From contig JAEYXS010000061.1 in NCBI GenBank assembly GCA_023431185.1, positions 1 to 41,831 on the forward strand: DNA of 41,831 nt, read 5' to 3'. A program made the translations under genes and the position numbers. The first letter of the stretch is position 1. Each line of letters begins with the position of its first letter. Below the pieces are notes generated by a model. It was not told the DNA's origin, did not search any database, and saw only the letters and a program-made list of their open reading frames with translations. Source of the DNA: Verrucomicrobiota bacterium. GTDB taxonomy: Bacteria > Verrucomicrobiota > Verrucomicrobiia > Limisphaerales > JAEYXS01. This document shows, piece after piece, positions 32,804 through 41,713 of the stretch.

Positions 32804-35356
32804 TTACCTCCGCCGACGGTTGCCGCCGCGACCACCACCGCCCCGGCCGAAGGAGCGGCTGGAACTTGGCAAGGGCGTGCGGCCACCTTGAGCCGACATA
32901 AACTGGCTGCTGCTGGAGGGCAGGGTGCGTTTGTTGCCGCTGCCGCCACCCTGGCGCTTCCGACCGGAATTGCCCGGACGCACCGGGGCAGACGGGCGGG
33001 CGTGGCCCGAGGGGGCTGCTGGGCGTGAGTGACCCGATGAACGCGCGGGGCGATCGCTGAACTTGCGATCGCGTTCGGGACGTCCACCGCCGCCACCGCT
33101 GGGGCGACGTTGTTCGCCACCACGGCTGGAGCCACCTGATGGACGCCGTTGGTCGGAGCCGAACTTGCCCTTGGGCTTGCCGGCACCGGCTTTGATATCG
33201 CTGGCCAGCTTGAAATCCACCTGTTTCTTGAAGCTGTCCACCTTGGCGATCTGCACTTCCACGCGATCGCCCAGGCGGATGATCTTGCGAGTCCGACGGC
33301 CTACGAGATGGTTGCGGCCGGAATCGAAGACGTAGAAATCATCCTCGATCGTGGAGAGCGGGACGAGGCCGCTCATGGCGAGACCGGTAACATCCACGAA
33401 GAAACCGAAGTTGCGCACGTCGGTGACTAACGCAGGATAACGCGGTGGCGTTTCCATCTCCAACTGGGCGCGGAGGTAGGCGTACATCTTCACGTCCTTG
33501 CTGTCGCGTTCAGCATCCGCGGAGTTGCGCTCCGTCTCGGAGATGTGTTCGGAGGTTTCTTTCAGCGAGTGCTGTTTGCCGTGGCCGCTCTCGAACAGGG
33601 CGCGATGCACCACGAGATCGGAATAACGGCGGATGGGGGAGGTGAAGTGCGTGTACTTCGGCTTGGCCAGACCGTAATGGCCGAGCGGCTCCATGGCGTA
33701 ACGGGCGCGCATGAGCGATTTCAGGAAGCCGATCTTCAACGCGGGACCAATGGGCAGGGTGCCGAGCTTGTGGAGAAGTTTCTGCACTTCCTCCTTCTTG
33801 CCCAGGTTGCCGCACGGGATGTTCTGCGTGAGCACATCTTCCCGGTATTCCGCGAGGCGCTTGGGATCCGGTTCCTCGTGCACGCGGTAGATGGCCGGAA
33901 TGTTGCGGCGCATCAATTCAGCAGCCACCGCTTCATTGGCGAGGAGCATGTATTCCTCGATCAATTGATGGGAGATGTCGTTCTCCGTCTTCTCGATGCG
34001 CAGGACCTTGCCTTTTTCATCGAGCCGGATTTTGGTCTCAGGGAAGTCGAGTTCCAGCGAGCCGTTCTGGAAACGGTGACGGCGGATCTTCTGCGCGAGT
34101 TGATGCGCGGCGTGGACCATCCGTTCGATGTCATCATCGGCGGGTTCGCGTTGGAGAATGGCCAGCACTTCCTGATAGGTGAAGCGGCGGTGCGAATGGA
34201 TGACCGCCGGGTAGAAGCGGCTCTTCAGGACGCGGCCATCATCGGAGACCAAGAACTCGACGCATTTGGTCAGGCGATCCACATGCGGTTTGAGCGAGCA
34301 GAGTTCATTGCTCAAAGCCTCGGGGAGCATCGGGATGACGCGGTCCACGAGGTAGGTGGAGTTGCCGCGTTTGCGGGCTTCCGTGTCGAGAGCGGTGCCG
34401 GGCTTCACGTAGTGGGAGACATCGGCGATGTGCACCCAGAGCTTCCATTGCGAGGCGGAGATGCGTTGGAGGCAGATGGCATCATCGAAATCCTTGGCGT
34501 CATCGGGATCGATGGTGATGACGAGGTGCTGGCGGCAATCTTCGCGGCCGGCAATTTCCTCCGGCTTCACTTGATTGCCATAAGCGCGGGCTTCGGAAAG
34601 GACTTCGTGCGGGAAGCTGAGCGGAAGGTTGTATTGGCGCAGGACGGAGAGCATGTCCACGCCTTCGGCATCGGGCGCGCCGAGCACTTCCACGATCTCG
34701 CCTTCGGGATTCGTGTGGCGGGATTCCCATTCCTTCAATTCCACGACGACCTTGTCGCCGATGTTGGCGGGACGGCCGACATCGCGCGGCTCGGGCACAT
34801 AGACGTCGTGGGGAAAGCGCGGGTCATCCGGGATGACATACATGAACGAGCGGCCACGCTGAAGCGTGCCAACGATTCGCATGCGTTTGCGGTCGAGGAT
34901 GCGGATGACTTTGCCGGTCTGCTTGTCATCCGGATGCGCACGCAAGCCCTGTGGTTTGACGTTCAGGCGCACGAGCACGCGGTCGCCATTCATGGCGGTG
35001 CTGGTATCGCTTTCGTTGATGGAGATCTCGCCCAGGTTGTCATCGTCCGGCCGTAAGAAGCCTTTGCCGCTGCGATTGATGCTGATGCGACCGGGGATGA
35101 GGTCGGCCTCCAGTGGCTTGATATACCGGTTGCCTTTTACGCGGGCGATCTTGCCGCCATGTTCCAGATCGCGGAGGGCATTCTGCAATTCCTGCTGGCG
35201 ATTGGGGGCCAGATGGAGAAACCGCAGCATTTCGGGGACGTTGGCCGGGGTATAGTTTTTCTGGCCGAGCAATTGCAGGATGCGCTCGTCGAGTTGTTCG
35301 GGGCGGCGGTGCGCGGGCTTGCCCGATCGTTTAAGGGGGAGATTCGATTCGCTCAT
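32804..35356 (-). CDS. rnr: Ribonuclease R with a long RGG-type tail
   Basis: 850-aa 3'-5' exoribonuclease of the RNase II/R family, which degrades structured RNA. The order is an N-terminal helix-turn-helix (about 15-75), cold-shock domains (SGKGFLRPDD; RGRSFMYVIPDDPRF), the RNB catalytic domain with the aspartate cluster DPDDAKDFDDAI at about 281-292, then an S1 domain (NFGFFVDVTGLAMSGLVPL). From about residue 720 the chain becomes a 130-residue Gly/Arg/Ser/Pro-rich tail ending GRGGGGRGGNRRRR, longer and richer in RGG than the Lys-rich tail of E. coli RNase R. ATG 35356 is preferred over TTG 35374. Ends without gap against the convergent glycosylase. Confidence 0.94.
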   Translation of the reverse strand: MSESNLPLKRSGKPAHRRPEQLDERILQLLGQKNYTPANVPEMLRFLHLAPNRQQELQNALRDLEHGGKIARVKGNRYIKPLEADLIPGRISINRSGKGFLRPDDDNLGEISINESDTSTAMNGDRVLVRLNVKPQGLRAHPDDKQTGKVIRILDRKRMRIVGTLQRGRSFMYVIPDDPRFPHDVYVPEPRDVGRPANIGDKVVVELKEWESRHTNPEGEIVEVLGAPDAEGVDMLSVLRQYNLPLSFPHEVLSEARAYGNQVKPEEIAGREDCRQHLVITIDPDDAKDFDDAICLQRISASQWKLWVHIADVSHYVKPGTALDTEARKRGNSTYLVDRVIPMLPEALSNELCSLKPHVDRLTKCVEFLVSDDGRVLKSRFYPAVIHSHRRFTYQEVLAILQREPADDDIERMVHAAHQLAQKIRRHRFQNGSLELDFPETKIRLDEKGKVLRIEKTENDISHQLIEEYMLLANEAVAAELMRRNIPAIYRVHEEPDPKRLAEYREDVLTQNIPCGNLGKKEEVQKLLHKLGTLPIGPALKIGFLKSLMRARYAMEPLGHYGLAKPKYTHFTSPIRRYSDLVVHRALFESGHGKQHSLKETSEHISETERNSADAERDSKDVKMYAYLRAQLEMETPPRYPALVTDVRNFGFFVDVTGLAMSGLVPLSTIEDDFYVFDSGRNHLVGRRTRKIIRLGDRVEVQIAKVDSFKKQVDFKLASDIKAGAGKPKGKFGSDQRRPSGGSSRGGEQRRPSGGGGGRPERDRKFSDRPARSSGHSRPAAPSGHARPSAPVRPGNSGRKRQGGGSGNKRTLPSSSSQFMSAQGGRTPLPSSSRSFGRGGGGRGGNRRRR

Positions 35357-35478
35357 TCTTTGGCGTTTTTTCAAATATGCGCCAAATCCGGCCGGACTGC
35401 CAGCACGGATTCGAAATAGTCTTCCGGCGGGGAGCAGGCGGGAGGCACTATTCAGTTGATATGGAGGGGTGGAAAAGC

Positions 35479-37089
35479 ATGATTACCGGCGTTTTGGACA
35501 CCGTGATTGCCAGCGAAAAATCCAGCCCGGCCAGCGTCTCTGCGGAGGCGTTTCCCAAATGGGCCTGGCTGGTGGTGCTGGTGTGCGGGGTGGTCATCCT
35601 TTGGTTTACTTTCAAGGACATCCAAGATCCGCTGCTGGACCGGCATTCGCACCGGCAGACGCAGACGGCCATCTCGGTGCATTGTATGCTGAGTGAAGGA
35701 GCCTGGTTTCCCTATTTCACGCCGGTGCTGGGGTCGCCGTGGTCCATCCCGATGGAATTCCCGCTCTACCAATGGATCGTCGCGGGGATGGTGAAGGTGA
35801 CGGGGCTGCCGCTGGAACTGGCGGGGCGGCTGGTCAGCCTGGCGTTCTGGTGGCTGATGCTATTCGAGCTGTTCCGGGCCTTGCGGCATTTCGTGCCGGG
35901 CAAGTTGCAGCGAGCGGCCTTGTTGGTGGTGGTGGCGGCCAGCCCGGCTTCCATCTACTGGTCGCGCAGCTTCATGATCGAGACGTGTGCGCTGTATCTG
36001 GCCGTGGCGTTTGGCGGACGGGTGTTGAGCGCGGTGCGGGAGGGCAAGCGCTCGGCCTGGGCTTGGGCGGTGCTATTTGGGACATTGGCGGCTTTGCAGA
36101 AGATCACGACGCTCTTTGTGATGGAGGTGTTGATCGGGATGATCCTGCTGGGCGGGCTGGTGCAGCAATGGCAAGTGGCGGAGCAACGTCGTCTCGCGGC
36201 CAGGCATCTGGGGTTGTTCCTGCTCTTGGGTGGCTGGACGCTGGCGGTGGGACTGGGTTGGGCGAACTGGGCTGACAAGGTGAAGGAACGCAATGTCATG
36301 GCCCGGGAAAGCATCACGACGAAGGCATTGAAGGAGTGGAACTACGGGACCATGCAGCAAAGGCTCTCCGGGGAGACATGGCAGCATCTGGCCAGCAACA
36401 TCACTTTGGGGTTCTCGGGGCGGACGCCGGGGCTGGGGTACAAGGTACCGTTGCTGCTCTGGCTGGTGGTGGTGTTGCTGGCGCGGAAACGTCTATGGCA
36501 GCAGGGGATTCTGCTGCTGGCATTCATGGCCGGGCCAATCGTGTTCCTGAACCTGTATCATATCCACGAGTATTATTTCGTGGCGAACGGGTATCTGCTG
36601 TTGCTGGCGCTCGGATTGGCGGGGGTGGCGGCGTGGGAGGACAGGCGGGGCTGGATGCAACGGTGCGCGCCGGTTTTTCTGGGCATCGTGATCATGGGGC
36701 AATTATACGGCTACAGCCGTTATCACATGTTGCTGATCGCGGAGGTGCCGGATCGGCGGCAGATTGAAACGGATTTCCGGCAGTTGCTGGACGCGCGGTT
36801 GGGCAAAGCGGAAACGCTGCTGGTCTATGGGCGGGATTGGGATCCGGCGGTGGCGTTCTATGCGCAGCGCAAGGCGATCATCGACAAGTTCAACTGGTCG
36901 CCGGGGGATGAGCGGATGCGGGTTTTGCTGGGCGGATTGCGGCCGGAGGAGCGCATCGGGGCGATGATCGTGGCGGGGGCGCAACGGACGAACATGGTGT
37001 TTTTGCAGGAGCGGATCGGGGCGTTTGATCTGGAAGAGAAACCGCAGGCCAGCTACTGGGGGGATGTCTATTTCAGGAAGCAGAAGTAA
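35479..37089 (+). CDS. GT-C type membrane glycosyltransferase
   Basis: 536-aa polytopic membrane protein with about ten hydrophobic segments. After the first helix a large extracytoplasmic loop reads DPLLDRHSHRQTQTA .. FPYFTPVLGSPWSIPMEFPLYQWI, the acidic/basic first-loop pattern of ArnT/PMT-like transferases that use a polyprenyl- or dolichyl-phosphate sugar donor. The C-terminal part is a soluble domain of about 110 residues (DFRQLLDARLGKAETLLVYGRDWDP). Donor and acceptor are unknown. ATG 35479 is preceded by GGAGGGGTGGAAAAGC; ATG 35461 is an alternative six codons earlier. It is divergent from rnr. Confidence 0.82.
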   Translation: MITGVLDTVIASEKSSPASVSAEAFPKWAWLVVLVCGVVILWFTFKDIQDPLLDRHSHRQTQTAISVHCMLSEGAWFPYFTPVLGSPWSIPMEFPLYQWIVAGMVKVTGLPLELAGRLVSLAFWWLMLFELFRALRHFVPGKLQRAALLVVVAASPASIYWSRSFMIETCALYLAVAFGGRVLSAVREGKRSAWAWAVLFGTLAALQKITTLFVMEVLIGMILLGGLVQQWQVAEQRRLAARHLGLFLLLGGWTLAVGLGWANWADKVKERNVMARESITTKALKEWNYGTMQQRLSGETWQHLASNITLGFSGRTPGLGYKVPLLLWLVVVLLARKRLWQQGILLLAFMAGPIVFLNLYHIHEYYFVANGYLLLLALGLAGVAAWEDRRGWMQRCAPVFLGIVIMGQLYGYSRYHMLLIAEVPDRRQIETDFRQLLDARLGKAETLLVYGRDWDPAVAFYAQRKAIIDKFNWSPGDERMRVLLGGLRPEERIGAMIVAGAQRTNMVFLQERIGAFDLEEKPQASYWGDVYFRKQK

Positions 37090-37128
37090 GGAGCTTAGTT
37101 CTGTTCGAATCGTCATATGGTGGGCTCG

Positions 37129-37183
37129 CTCACCCCTCACCCCGGGCCCTCTCCCCATTGAGGGGAGAGGGAGAACATTTGAT
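37129..37183 (+). repeat. Dispersed hairpin repeat
   Basis: CTCACCCCTCACCCCGGGCCC, then the hairpin CTCTCCCC-ATT-G-AGGGGAGAGG, then GAGAACATTTGATGCC. It shares left and right blocks with 16349-16420. It lies just downstream of the glycosyltransferase gene. Confidence 0.7.
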
Positions 37184-37246
37184 GCCTTCAGGCGTGAATG
37201 AGCAGTTGCCTTATGCGAAGAGGCTACGGATTCCCCTGAAATGAAG

Positions 37247-37272
37247 AAGGCCAGCCGGTGAGGGCTGGCCTT
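37247..37272. terminator. Hairpin terminator between convergent genes
   Basis: Perfect 10-bp stem AAGGCCAGCC (37247-37256)/GGCTGGCCTT (37263-37272) with a 6-nt loop, 20 bp past the peroxiredoxin stop. Followed on the plus strand by TTCG and on the minus strand by CTTCATTTC, so it could serve both converging genes; the U-tracts are short. Confidence 0.7.
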
Positions 37273-37292
37273 TCGTGACGGAGTGAGCGTGT

Positions 37293-37814
37293 TTACTTCT
37301 TCAGCTTCGCGACGGCGTCTTTCATCTCGGTGAGATGCACGTCGGCGCTGGGCACGTCGGTGACGTGGGCGATCTTGCCGTCCTTGCCGATCAGGAAGGA
37401 GGCGCGGCGGGCGATGTTCTTGCCCGCTTCACGGCGGACGCCGTAAGCATCGGCGATCTTGCCGTCGGTATCGGCGAGGAGCGAGAAGTTCAAGTTGTGC
37501 TTCGCGATGAAAGCCTTGTGGCTGGCGGAGGAGTCGAAGCTGACGCCGATGACCTCGATGCCGTCTTTCTTCAGGTCACCCATGCGATCGCGGAGGCCGC
37601 AGGCCTGCTTGGTGCAGCCGGGGGTGTCGTCCTTCGGGTAGAAGTAGAGGAGGACAGCTTTCTTGCCGGTCTGGTCGGCGAGTTTCCAGGGCTTGCCGTC
37701 CTGGTCTTTGCCTTCCACGGCGGGGGCTTTATCGCCGACCTTGGGCGTGGCGGCGTGGGCGTTGAGGGCCAGCACCGCCGCAGCGGCACAGGCGAAGAGA
37801 GTGCGTAACTTCAT
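37293..37814 (-). CDS. Exported Bcp-type peroxiredoxin
   Basis: 173-aa thiol peroxidase of the AhpC/TSA superfamily, bacterioferritin-comigratory-protein (PrxQ) class. Peroxidatic C67 and resolving C72 are five apart in YPKDDTPGCTKQACGLRD, the hallmark of the class; downstream VIGVSFDSSASHKAFIAKHNL and ADAYGV fit. Unlike E. coli Bcp it has an N-terminal signal peptide (MKLRTLFACAAAAVLALNAHAA/TP), so it should act in the periplasm against hydroperoxides. ATG 37814. It stands alone, upstream of a hairpin terminator. Confidence 0.93.
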   Translation of the reverse strand: MKLRTLFACAAAAVLALNAHAATPKVGDKAPAVEGKDQDGKPWKLADQTGKKAVLLYFYPKDDTPGCTKQACGLRDRMGDLKKDGIEVIGVSFDSSASHKAFIAKHNLNFSLLADTDGKIADAYGVRREAGKNIARRASFLIGKDGKIAHVTDVPSADVHLTEMKDAVAKLKK

Positions 37815-37952
37815 ATAGCGTGAGTGGTTATATGTCTGTGTGCTTGGGAACGGCGGCAGGCTAGCCGAATGGTTCCCGGTGTCAAATGTCCCTCATTGGA
37901 CGTTGACCAGGGCGGTTTGGTTCAAACGGGGTTTGGGCGGTGTCTGGGCGGT

Positions 37953-39314
37953 TCAGACCCCGTTGAAATTGGCGCGGGCGACGCGGAGCATGTTTTCGCC
38001 GAGGATTTTCTTGATGGTCGCATCAGAGTGGCCGCGCTGCACCAGGCCCACGGTGTAGAGGGGCCAGTTGGTCCAGGCGAGGCTGGCGTCGGCGTGGGGT
38101 TTCGGGCGGTAGTCGTCCACGGGCCAGAGGTGTTCCCAGCGCGGATTGGCGGCGGAGAGGGGTGAGGTGCCGTCTTTGCGCTTGGGGACTTTGGCGCGTT
38201 CGGCTGCATCGTACTGCGAGACGTAGGAGATGTCCGGGCCGATGGCGACGTGGTCGGCACCGAATTTCTTCACGGCGTAATCGATGTGGTTGAGGAAGGC
38301 ATTCAGATCGCCATCGCCACCGAGAAAGCGGGGGATGCAGCAGATGCCGATGAGGCCGCCGGTGTCGCAGATGGCTTTCACGACTTCATCCGGCTTGCCG
38401 CGAAAATGACTATAAAGGCCGCCGCAAGTGGTGTGGCTGGCGACCATCGGTTTCTGCGAGGCTTTCGCGCCTTCCAGGCTGGTGCGCCAACCAGAGTGGG
38501 CGACGTCCACGATGACACCGAGACGGTTCAGCTCGGCGACGACGCTGTGGCCGAAATCGCTGAGGCCGGCGTCTTGCGGTTCACCCGCGCCATCGCCGAT
38601 GGGGTTCCGACGGTTGTAGGTGAGGTGCATCATGCGCACGCCGAGCTGGAAGAAGAGGCGGATGTTGCGGAGTTCATCGCGTACGCTTTCCCATTCCTGC
38701 CGGAGCGGCACGCCATTCGTGGTGAAGTAGAGGCAATGACGATTGGCCTTCTTCGCGGCGACGATTTCGTCGGGGGTGGCGGCTTTCGGACAATCGTTGG
38801 GCATCAGGTCCGTGGCGTGGGTGAAGCGGGAGAGGCGTTTGATGAGACGCAGGGGGTCGCTGCCTTCCTCACCGGTGTTCTGGAAGATGCAGGTGACGCC
38901 AGCAGCGCGAAAGGCGGCGAGGAATTCCTCGCGTTCGCGGGCATCAGTGGCCTGACGGGTCATGGACATCTCCTCGCGCAGGTCCACGAGTTCGGCATCG
39001 GGAGCGCCGGATTCGGCGAAGGCGGCGAACTTGGCCCCGTCCAAAGCGGCGCGCGGAGCGAAGCCGTAGGACTCGAAGACGAGGGAGTTCGCGTGCAGTT
39101 CGTAGCCGTGCTGGAGGTCCTTGGCGGAAGGCTTCAGGATGGACAGGGCGACATCGCGGTTCTTTTGGATGCGCTCGTTGGGCGCGGCGAAAGGGGTTTT
39201 GGCATCGGCAGCCCGGGTGCGCGGGACGAAGATGCTGCCGCCGAGGCTGAGCAAGGAAGCGGTGGCGGCGGTAGTGCCCAGAAAGCGGCGGCGCGAGATG
39301 GGAGAGGCGTGCAT
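37953..39314 (-). CDS. Tat-exported M19 (renal dipeptidase) family protein with altered metal ligands
   Basis: 453 aa. A twin-arginine signal is clear (SRRRFLGTTAATASLLSLGG). The M19 dipeptidase fold is recognisable: LGVRMMHLTYNRRNPIGDG, LSDFGHSVVAELNRLGVIVDVAHSG with H273, and SHTTC with H294. Two expected carboxylate metal ligands are not there: the N-terminal HxD reads HAN (H74, N76), and the usual GIEG segment reads TTNG before VPLRQEWESV. So binuclear zinc binding as in renal dipeptidase is doubtful, though this may be a distinct subgroup with its own chemistry. ATG 39314. It is monocistronic, with dispersed repeats upstream. Confidence 0.88.
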   Translation of the reverse strand: MHASPISRRRFLGTTAATASLLSLGGSIFVPRTRAADAKTPFAAPNERIQKNRDVALSILKPSAKDLQHGYELHANSLVFESYGFAPRAALDGAKFAAFAESGAPDAELVDLREEMSMTRQATDAREREEFLAAFRAAGVTCIFQNTGEEGSDPLRLIKRLSRFTHATDLMPNDCPKAATPDEIVAAKKANRHCLYFTTNGVPLRQEWESVRDELRNIRLFFQLGVRMMHLTYNRRNPIGDGAGEPQDAGLSDFGHSVVAELNRLGVIVDVAHSGWRTSLEGAKASQKPMVASHTTCGGLYSHFRGKPDEVVKAICDTGGLIGICCIPRFLGGDGDLNAFLNHIDYAVKKFGADHVAIGPDISYVSQYDAAERAKVPKRKDGTSPLSAANPRWEHLWPVDDYRPKPHADASLAWTNWPLYTVGLVQRGHSDATIKKILGENMLRVARANFNGV

Positions 39315-39369
39315 GGCTTTATGTTCGGAAATGAGAAGGGAGAGGTCAAGGACGGGGCGCGGAAAGGTG

Positions 39370-39502
39370 GTTTAACCACAGATGAACATAGATAGACATA
39401 GGTATGGGGAAACATTGAAGTCGGTTGCACCCCGACCTCTGGCACGGGGTAAACCGACGGGCCAGTAGGGTAAACATCGAACATCGAACATCGAACATCG
39501 AG
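39370..39502 (+). repeat. Cluster of dispersed intergenic repeats
   Basis: Three elements in a row: AACCACAGATGAACATAGAT.. (39374 on), the element matching the intI 3' end (39423-39467, GTTGCACCCCGACC...), and a tandem run of AACATCG units (39473-39502) related to 16469-16499. Together they fill most of the 284-bp gap between the M19 and sulfatase genes. Confidence 0.65.
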
Positions 39503-39598
39503 AGGGGGAATGATCGCGAACGACCCTAAGTGGCACGGGTCGCGTGTTTCGGCGCGGCTCGCCAAAGCGATTCAGAATCTCAGCACAGCCCTTGTGAT

Positions 39599-41713
39599 TT
39601 AACGCACGACTTTCACTTCGCGGAAGCCGGCGGTCTCGCCGAAGACGAGGAAGTTCAGGGCGGTTTTCTTTTCACCCAGCACGGCGTGCGTGCCTTTGAG
39701 GATGGTGTCGTTCACCTGTACGGTGGCTTCGTTGCCGTGGAAGGTGATACGGACGGGATACCATTGATTCGATTCCAGCTTCAACGCTTTGCGGGCGAGC
39801 GGTTCGATGGCTTCCTTGGCTTCGCCAGCGGAGGGATTCTTGGTCAGGCCGAGGTTGGTGCGGGAGATCTCGACGCGGAAGCTGCCCTGGCGCTCGCCCC
39901 ATTCGATGCGCAGGGAATGACGGTTCGCGCCGTGCAGATTGAGTTCATACTGGATGGTGCCATCATTCAACGTCACGGGGGCACGCATCAAGGCGGCCTT
40001 CTCCGGTTGGCCGGTCGGTTTGGCCCAGACACCGCCATCCTTGGCCTGCCATTCACCGGGGGAAACGGTCCACGGCCTGGCAGGCAACTGGCTGAGTGAT
40101 TCCGCCAGGAGCGTGGTGCCGGCCAAGGGGGCGAGCGCGGTGATGGCGTGCCTGGGTTTTACGCCGACGGGTGGCAGTTCACGGCTGTAGCCGCCATCGC
40201 GATAGCGGTTCAACAAAGCGCGCAGTTCCTGCACCACTTCGGGATGTTGCGCGCTGACATCCTTGGTCTCGGCGGGATCGTCGGTCAGATTGTAGAGCTG
40301 CGGTTTGTGCTCGGCGGCACGGGAGTTGCGGGCACCGGGCTTGATCTCATCCACGGGTACGCCTTCGATCCATTTCCACGGACCTTTACGGATGGCGAAG
40401 ACACCGTCGGCGCTGTGCGTGATCATGTCCCCACGGATGGGCTGCCGGGGATCGCCCAGGATGGCGGGGAGGAAATTGTAACTGTCCTCGGCGGCCTGCG
40501 CAGCCGGAGGGAGCTTCGCGCCGACAATCGCGGCGGTGGTCGCCAGGATGTCCGCCACGCTGACCAGCTCACGGGAGACGGAACCGGGCGCGGCCTGGCC
40601 GGGCCAGCGGATGATGAAAGGCACGCGGAAGCCGCCTTCCCACACGCCATGCTTGCCGCCGCGATGGCTGCCGTTCACGGCCAAGCCGGCGTTCGCGGCG
40701 ATGGTTTGCGGCATATCAGCGCGTTGGAGCACCTTGACCCCGCCGTTGTCACTGGAGAAGAGGACGAGGGTGTCCTTGGCGATGCCCTGCTTGTCGAGCG
40801 CATCGAGGATGCGGCCCACGCTGCGGTCGAGTTCATGGATCCAATCGCCGTAGAGGCCGGCCTTGCTCTGGCCCGCGAGGTCTTGGTCCGGCGTGACGGG
40901 GTTGTGCACGGCCACGGGAGTGAAGTAGAGGAAGAAAGGTTTGTCCTTGGGCTGCTGGGCGATCCACGCGGTGGCTTTGTCGGAAAGCACTTTCATTACG
41001 CGCTCGTTCTTGCGACGCGGGGCAGCGAGATCGAGCGGGGTCTTGCCTTGGCCATTCTCCATGTCCGCGCCGGTGTAGGTCTTTTGGAAATCATCGGAGT
41101 CGGGCACGGGCGATTTGGGTTTCATGGAGGCGGGGATCTGGCCACCGCGCAGGCCGTAAACGTAACGGTTCTCGACATACACGCCGGTGAGGTCGCCGTG
41201 ATTGGCGGGCACGCCGAAGTGATAATCGAAGCCGATATCCAGCGGGCCGGGAGTGAGTTCGGCCGCGTAATCGGTGCGCCATTTGGGGGAGTCATCGGCG
41301 GTGCCGTAGCCGAGATGCCATTTGCCGATGGCGGCCGTGGAGTAGCCGTGCTGCTTGAGCAGGGAGGCCAAGTTCAAACGGCCCGGCTCGATGTGGAGCG
41401 GGGAGAAGGTGCCGAGGACCTCGTGCTTCAGCGAGGTGCGCCAGCAGTAACGGCCGGTCAGCAACGAATAACGCGTGGGGGAGCAAACGGAGGAAGTGGT
41501 GTTGCCATCGACAAAGCGACGGCCCTCGGCGGCGAGGCGGTCGATGTTGGGGGTCTTGATGAGCGCGGGGTTGGCACCATAGCAACCGGCACTGCCATAT
41601 CCATAATCGTCCGAGAGGATGACGATGATGTTCGGGGTGGTCGATCGGCCAACCGCCGCATGCAGCGCGAACCAGGGAGTCATCAGCGCGATGGCAAGCG
41701 TCAGGAGTTTCAT
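39599..41713 (-). CDS. Exported type I sulfatase with C-terminal lectin-like domain
   Basis: 704 aa. ATG 41713 opens a signal peptide (MKLLTLAIALMTPWFALHAA). Residues about 25-480 form the S1 sulfatase: metal-binding DD (35-36, ILSDDYGYG), the formylglycine site CSPTR (C77-R81, then YSLLTGR), GKWHLG, DNGG and the arylsulfatase-type C-terminal segment. C77 must be converted to formylglycine by a maturase not encoded in this window. Residues about 540-704 are a separate beta-rich domain (GTIQYELNLHGANRHSLRIEWG; LKLESNQWYPVRITFHGN), like the concanavalin/DUF1080 (3-keto-disaccharide hydrolase) fold. A role in desulfating polysaccharides is likely; the exact glycan is unknown. Upstream to the window end nothing is seen. 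Confidence 0.93.
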   Translation of the reverse strand: MKLLTLAIALMTPWFALHAAVGRSTTPNIIVILSDDYGYGSAGCYGANPALIKTPNIDRLAAEGRRFVDGNTTSSVCSPTRYSLLTGRYCWRTSLKHEVLGTFSPLHIEPGRLNLASLLKQHGYSTAAIGKWHLGYGTADDSPKWRTDYAAELTPGPLDIGFDYHFGVPANHGDLTGVYVENRYVYGLRGGQIPASMKPKSPVPDSDDFQKTYTGADMENGQGKTPLDLAAPRRKNERVMKVLSDKATAWIAQQPKDKPFFLYFTPVAVHNPVTPDQDLAGQSKAGLYGDWIHELDRSVGRILDALDKQGIAKDTLVLFSSDNGGVKVLQRADMPQTIAANAGLAVNGSHRGGKHGVWEGGFRVPFIIRWPGQAAPGSVSRELVSVADILATTAAIVGAKLPPAAQAAEDSYNFLPAILGDPRQPIRGDMITHSADGVFAIRKGPWKWIEGVPVDEIKPGARNSRAAEHKPQLYNLTDDPAETKDVSAQHPEVVQELRALLNRYRDGGYSRELPPVGVKPRHAITALAPLAGTTLLAESLSQLPARPWTVSPGEWQAKDGGVWAKPTGQPEKAALMRAPVTLNDGTIQYELNLHGANRHSLRIEWGERQGSFRVEISRTNLGLTKNPSAGEAKEAIEPLARKALKLESNQWYPVRITFHGNEATVQVNDTILKGTHAVLGEKKTALNFLVFGETAGFREVKVVR

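Noticed and set aside
33545..35056. 503-codon plus-strand frame opposite RNase R
   Set aside because: Antisense shadow; RNase R domains are continuous on the minus strand.
39473..39502. Run of AACATCG units considered as a CRISPR remnant
   Set aside because: Units of 8 bp or less without spacers; related to a dispersed intergenic repeat at 16469-16499.
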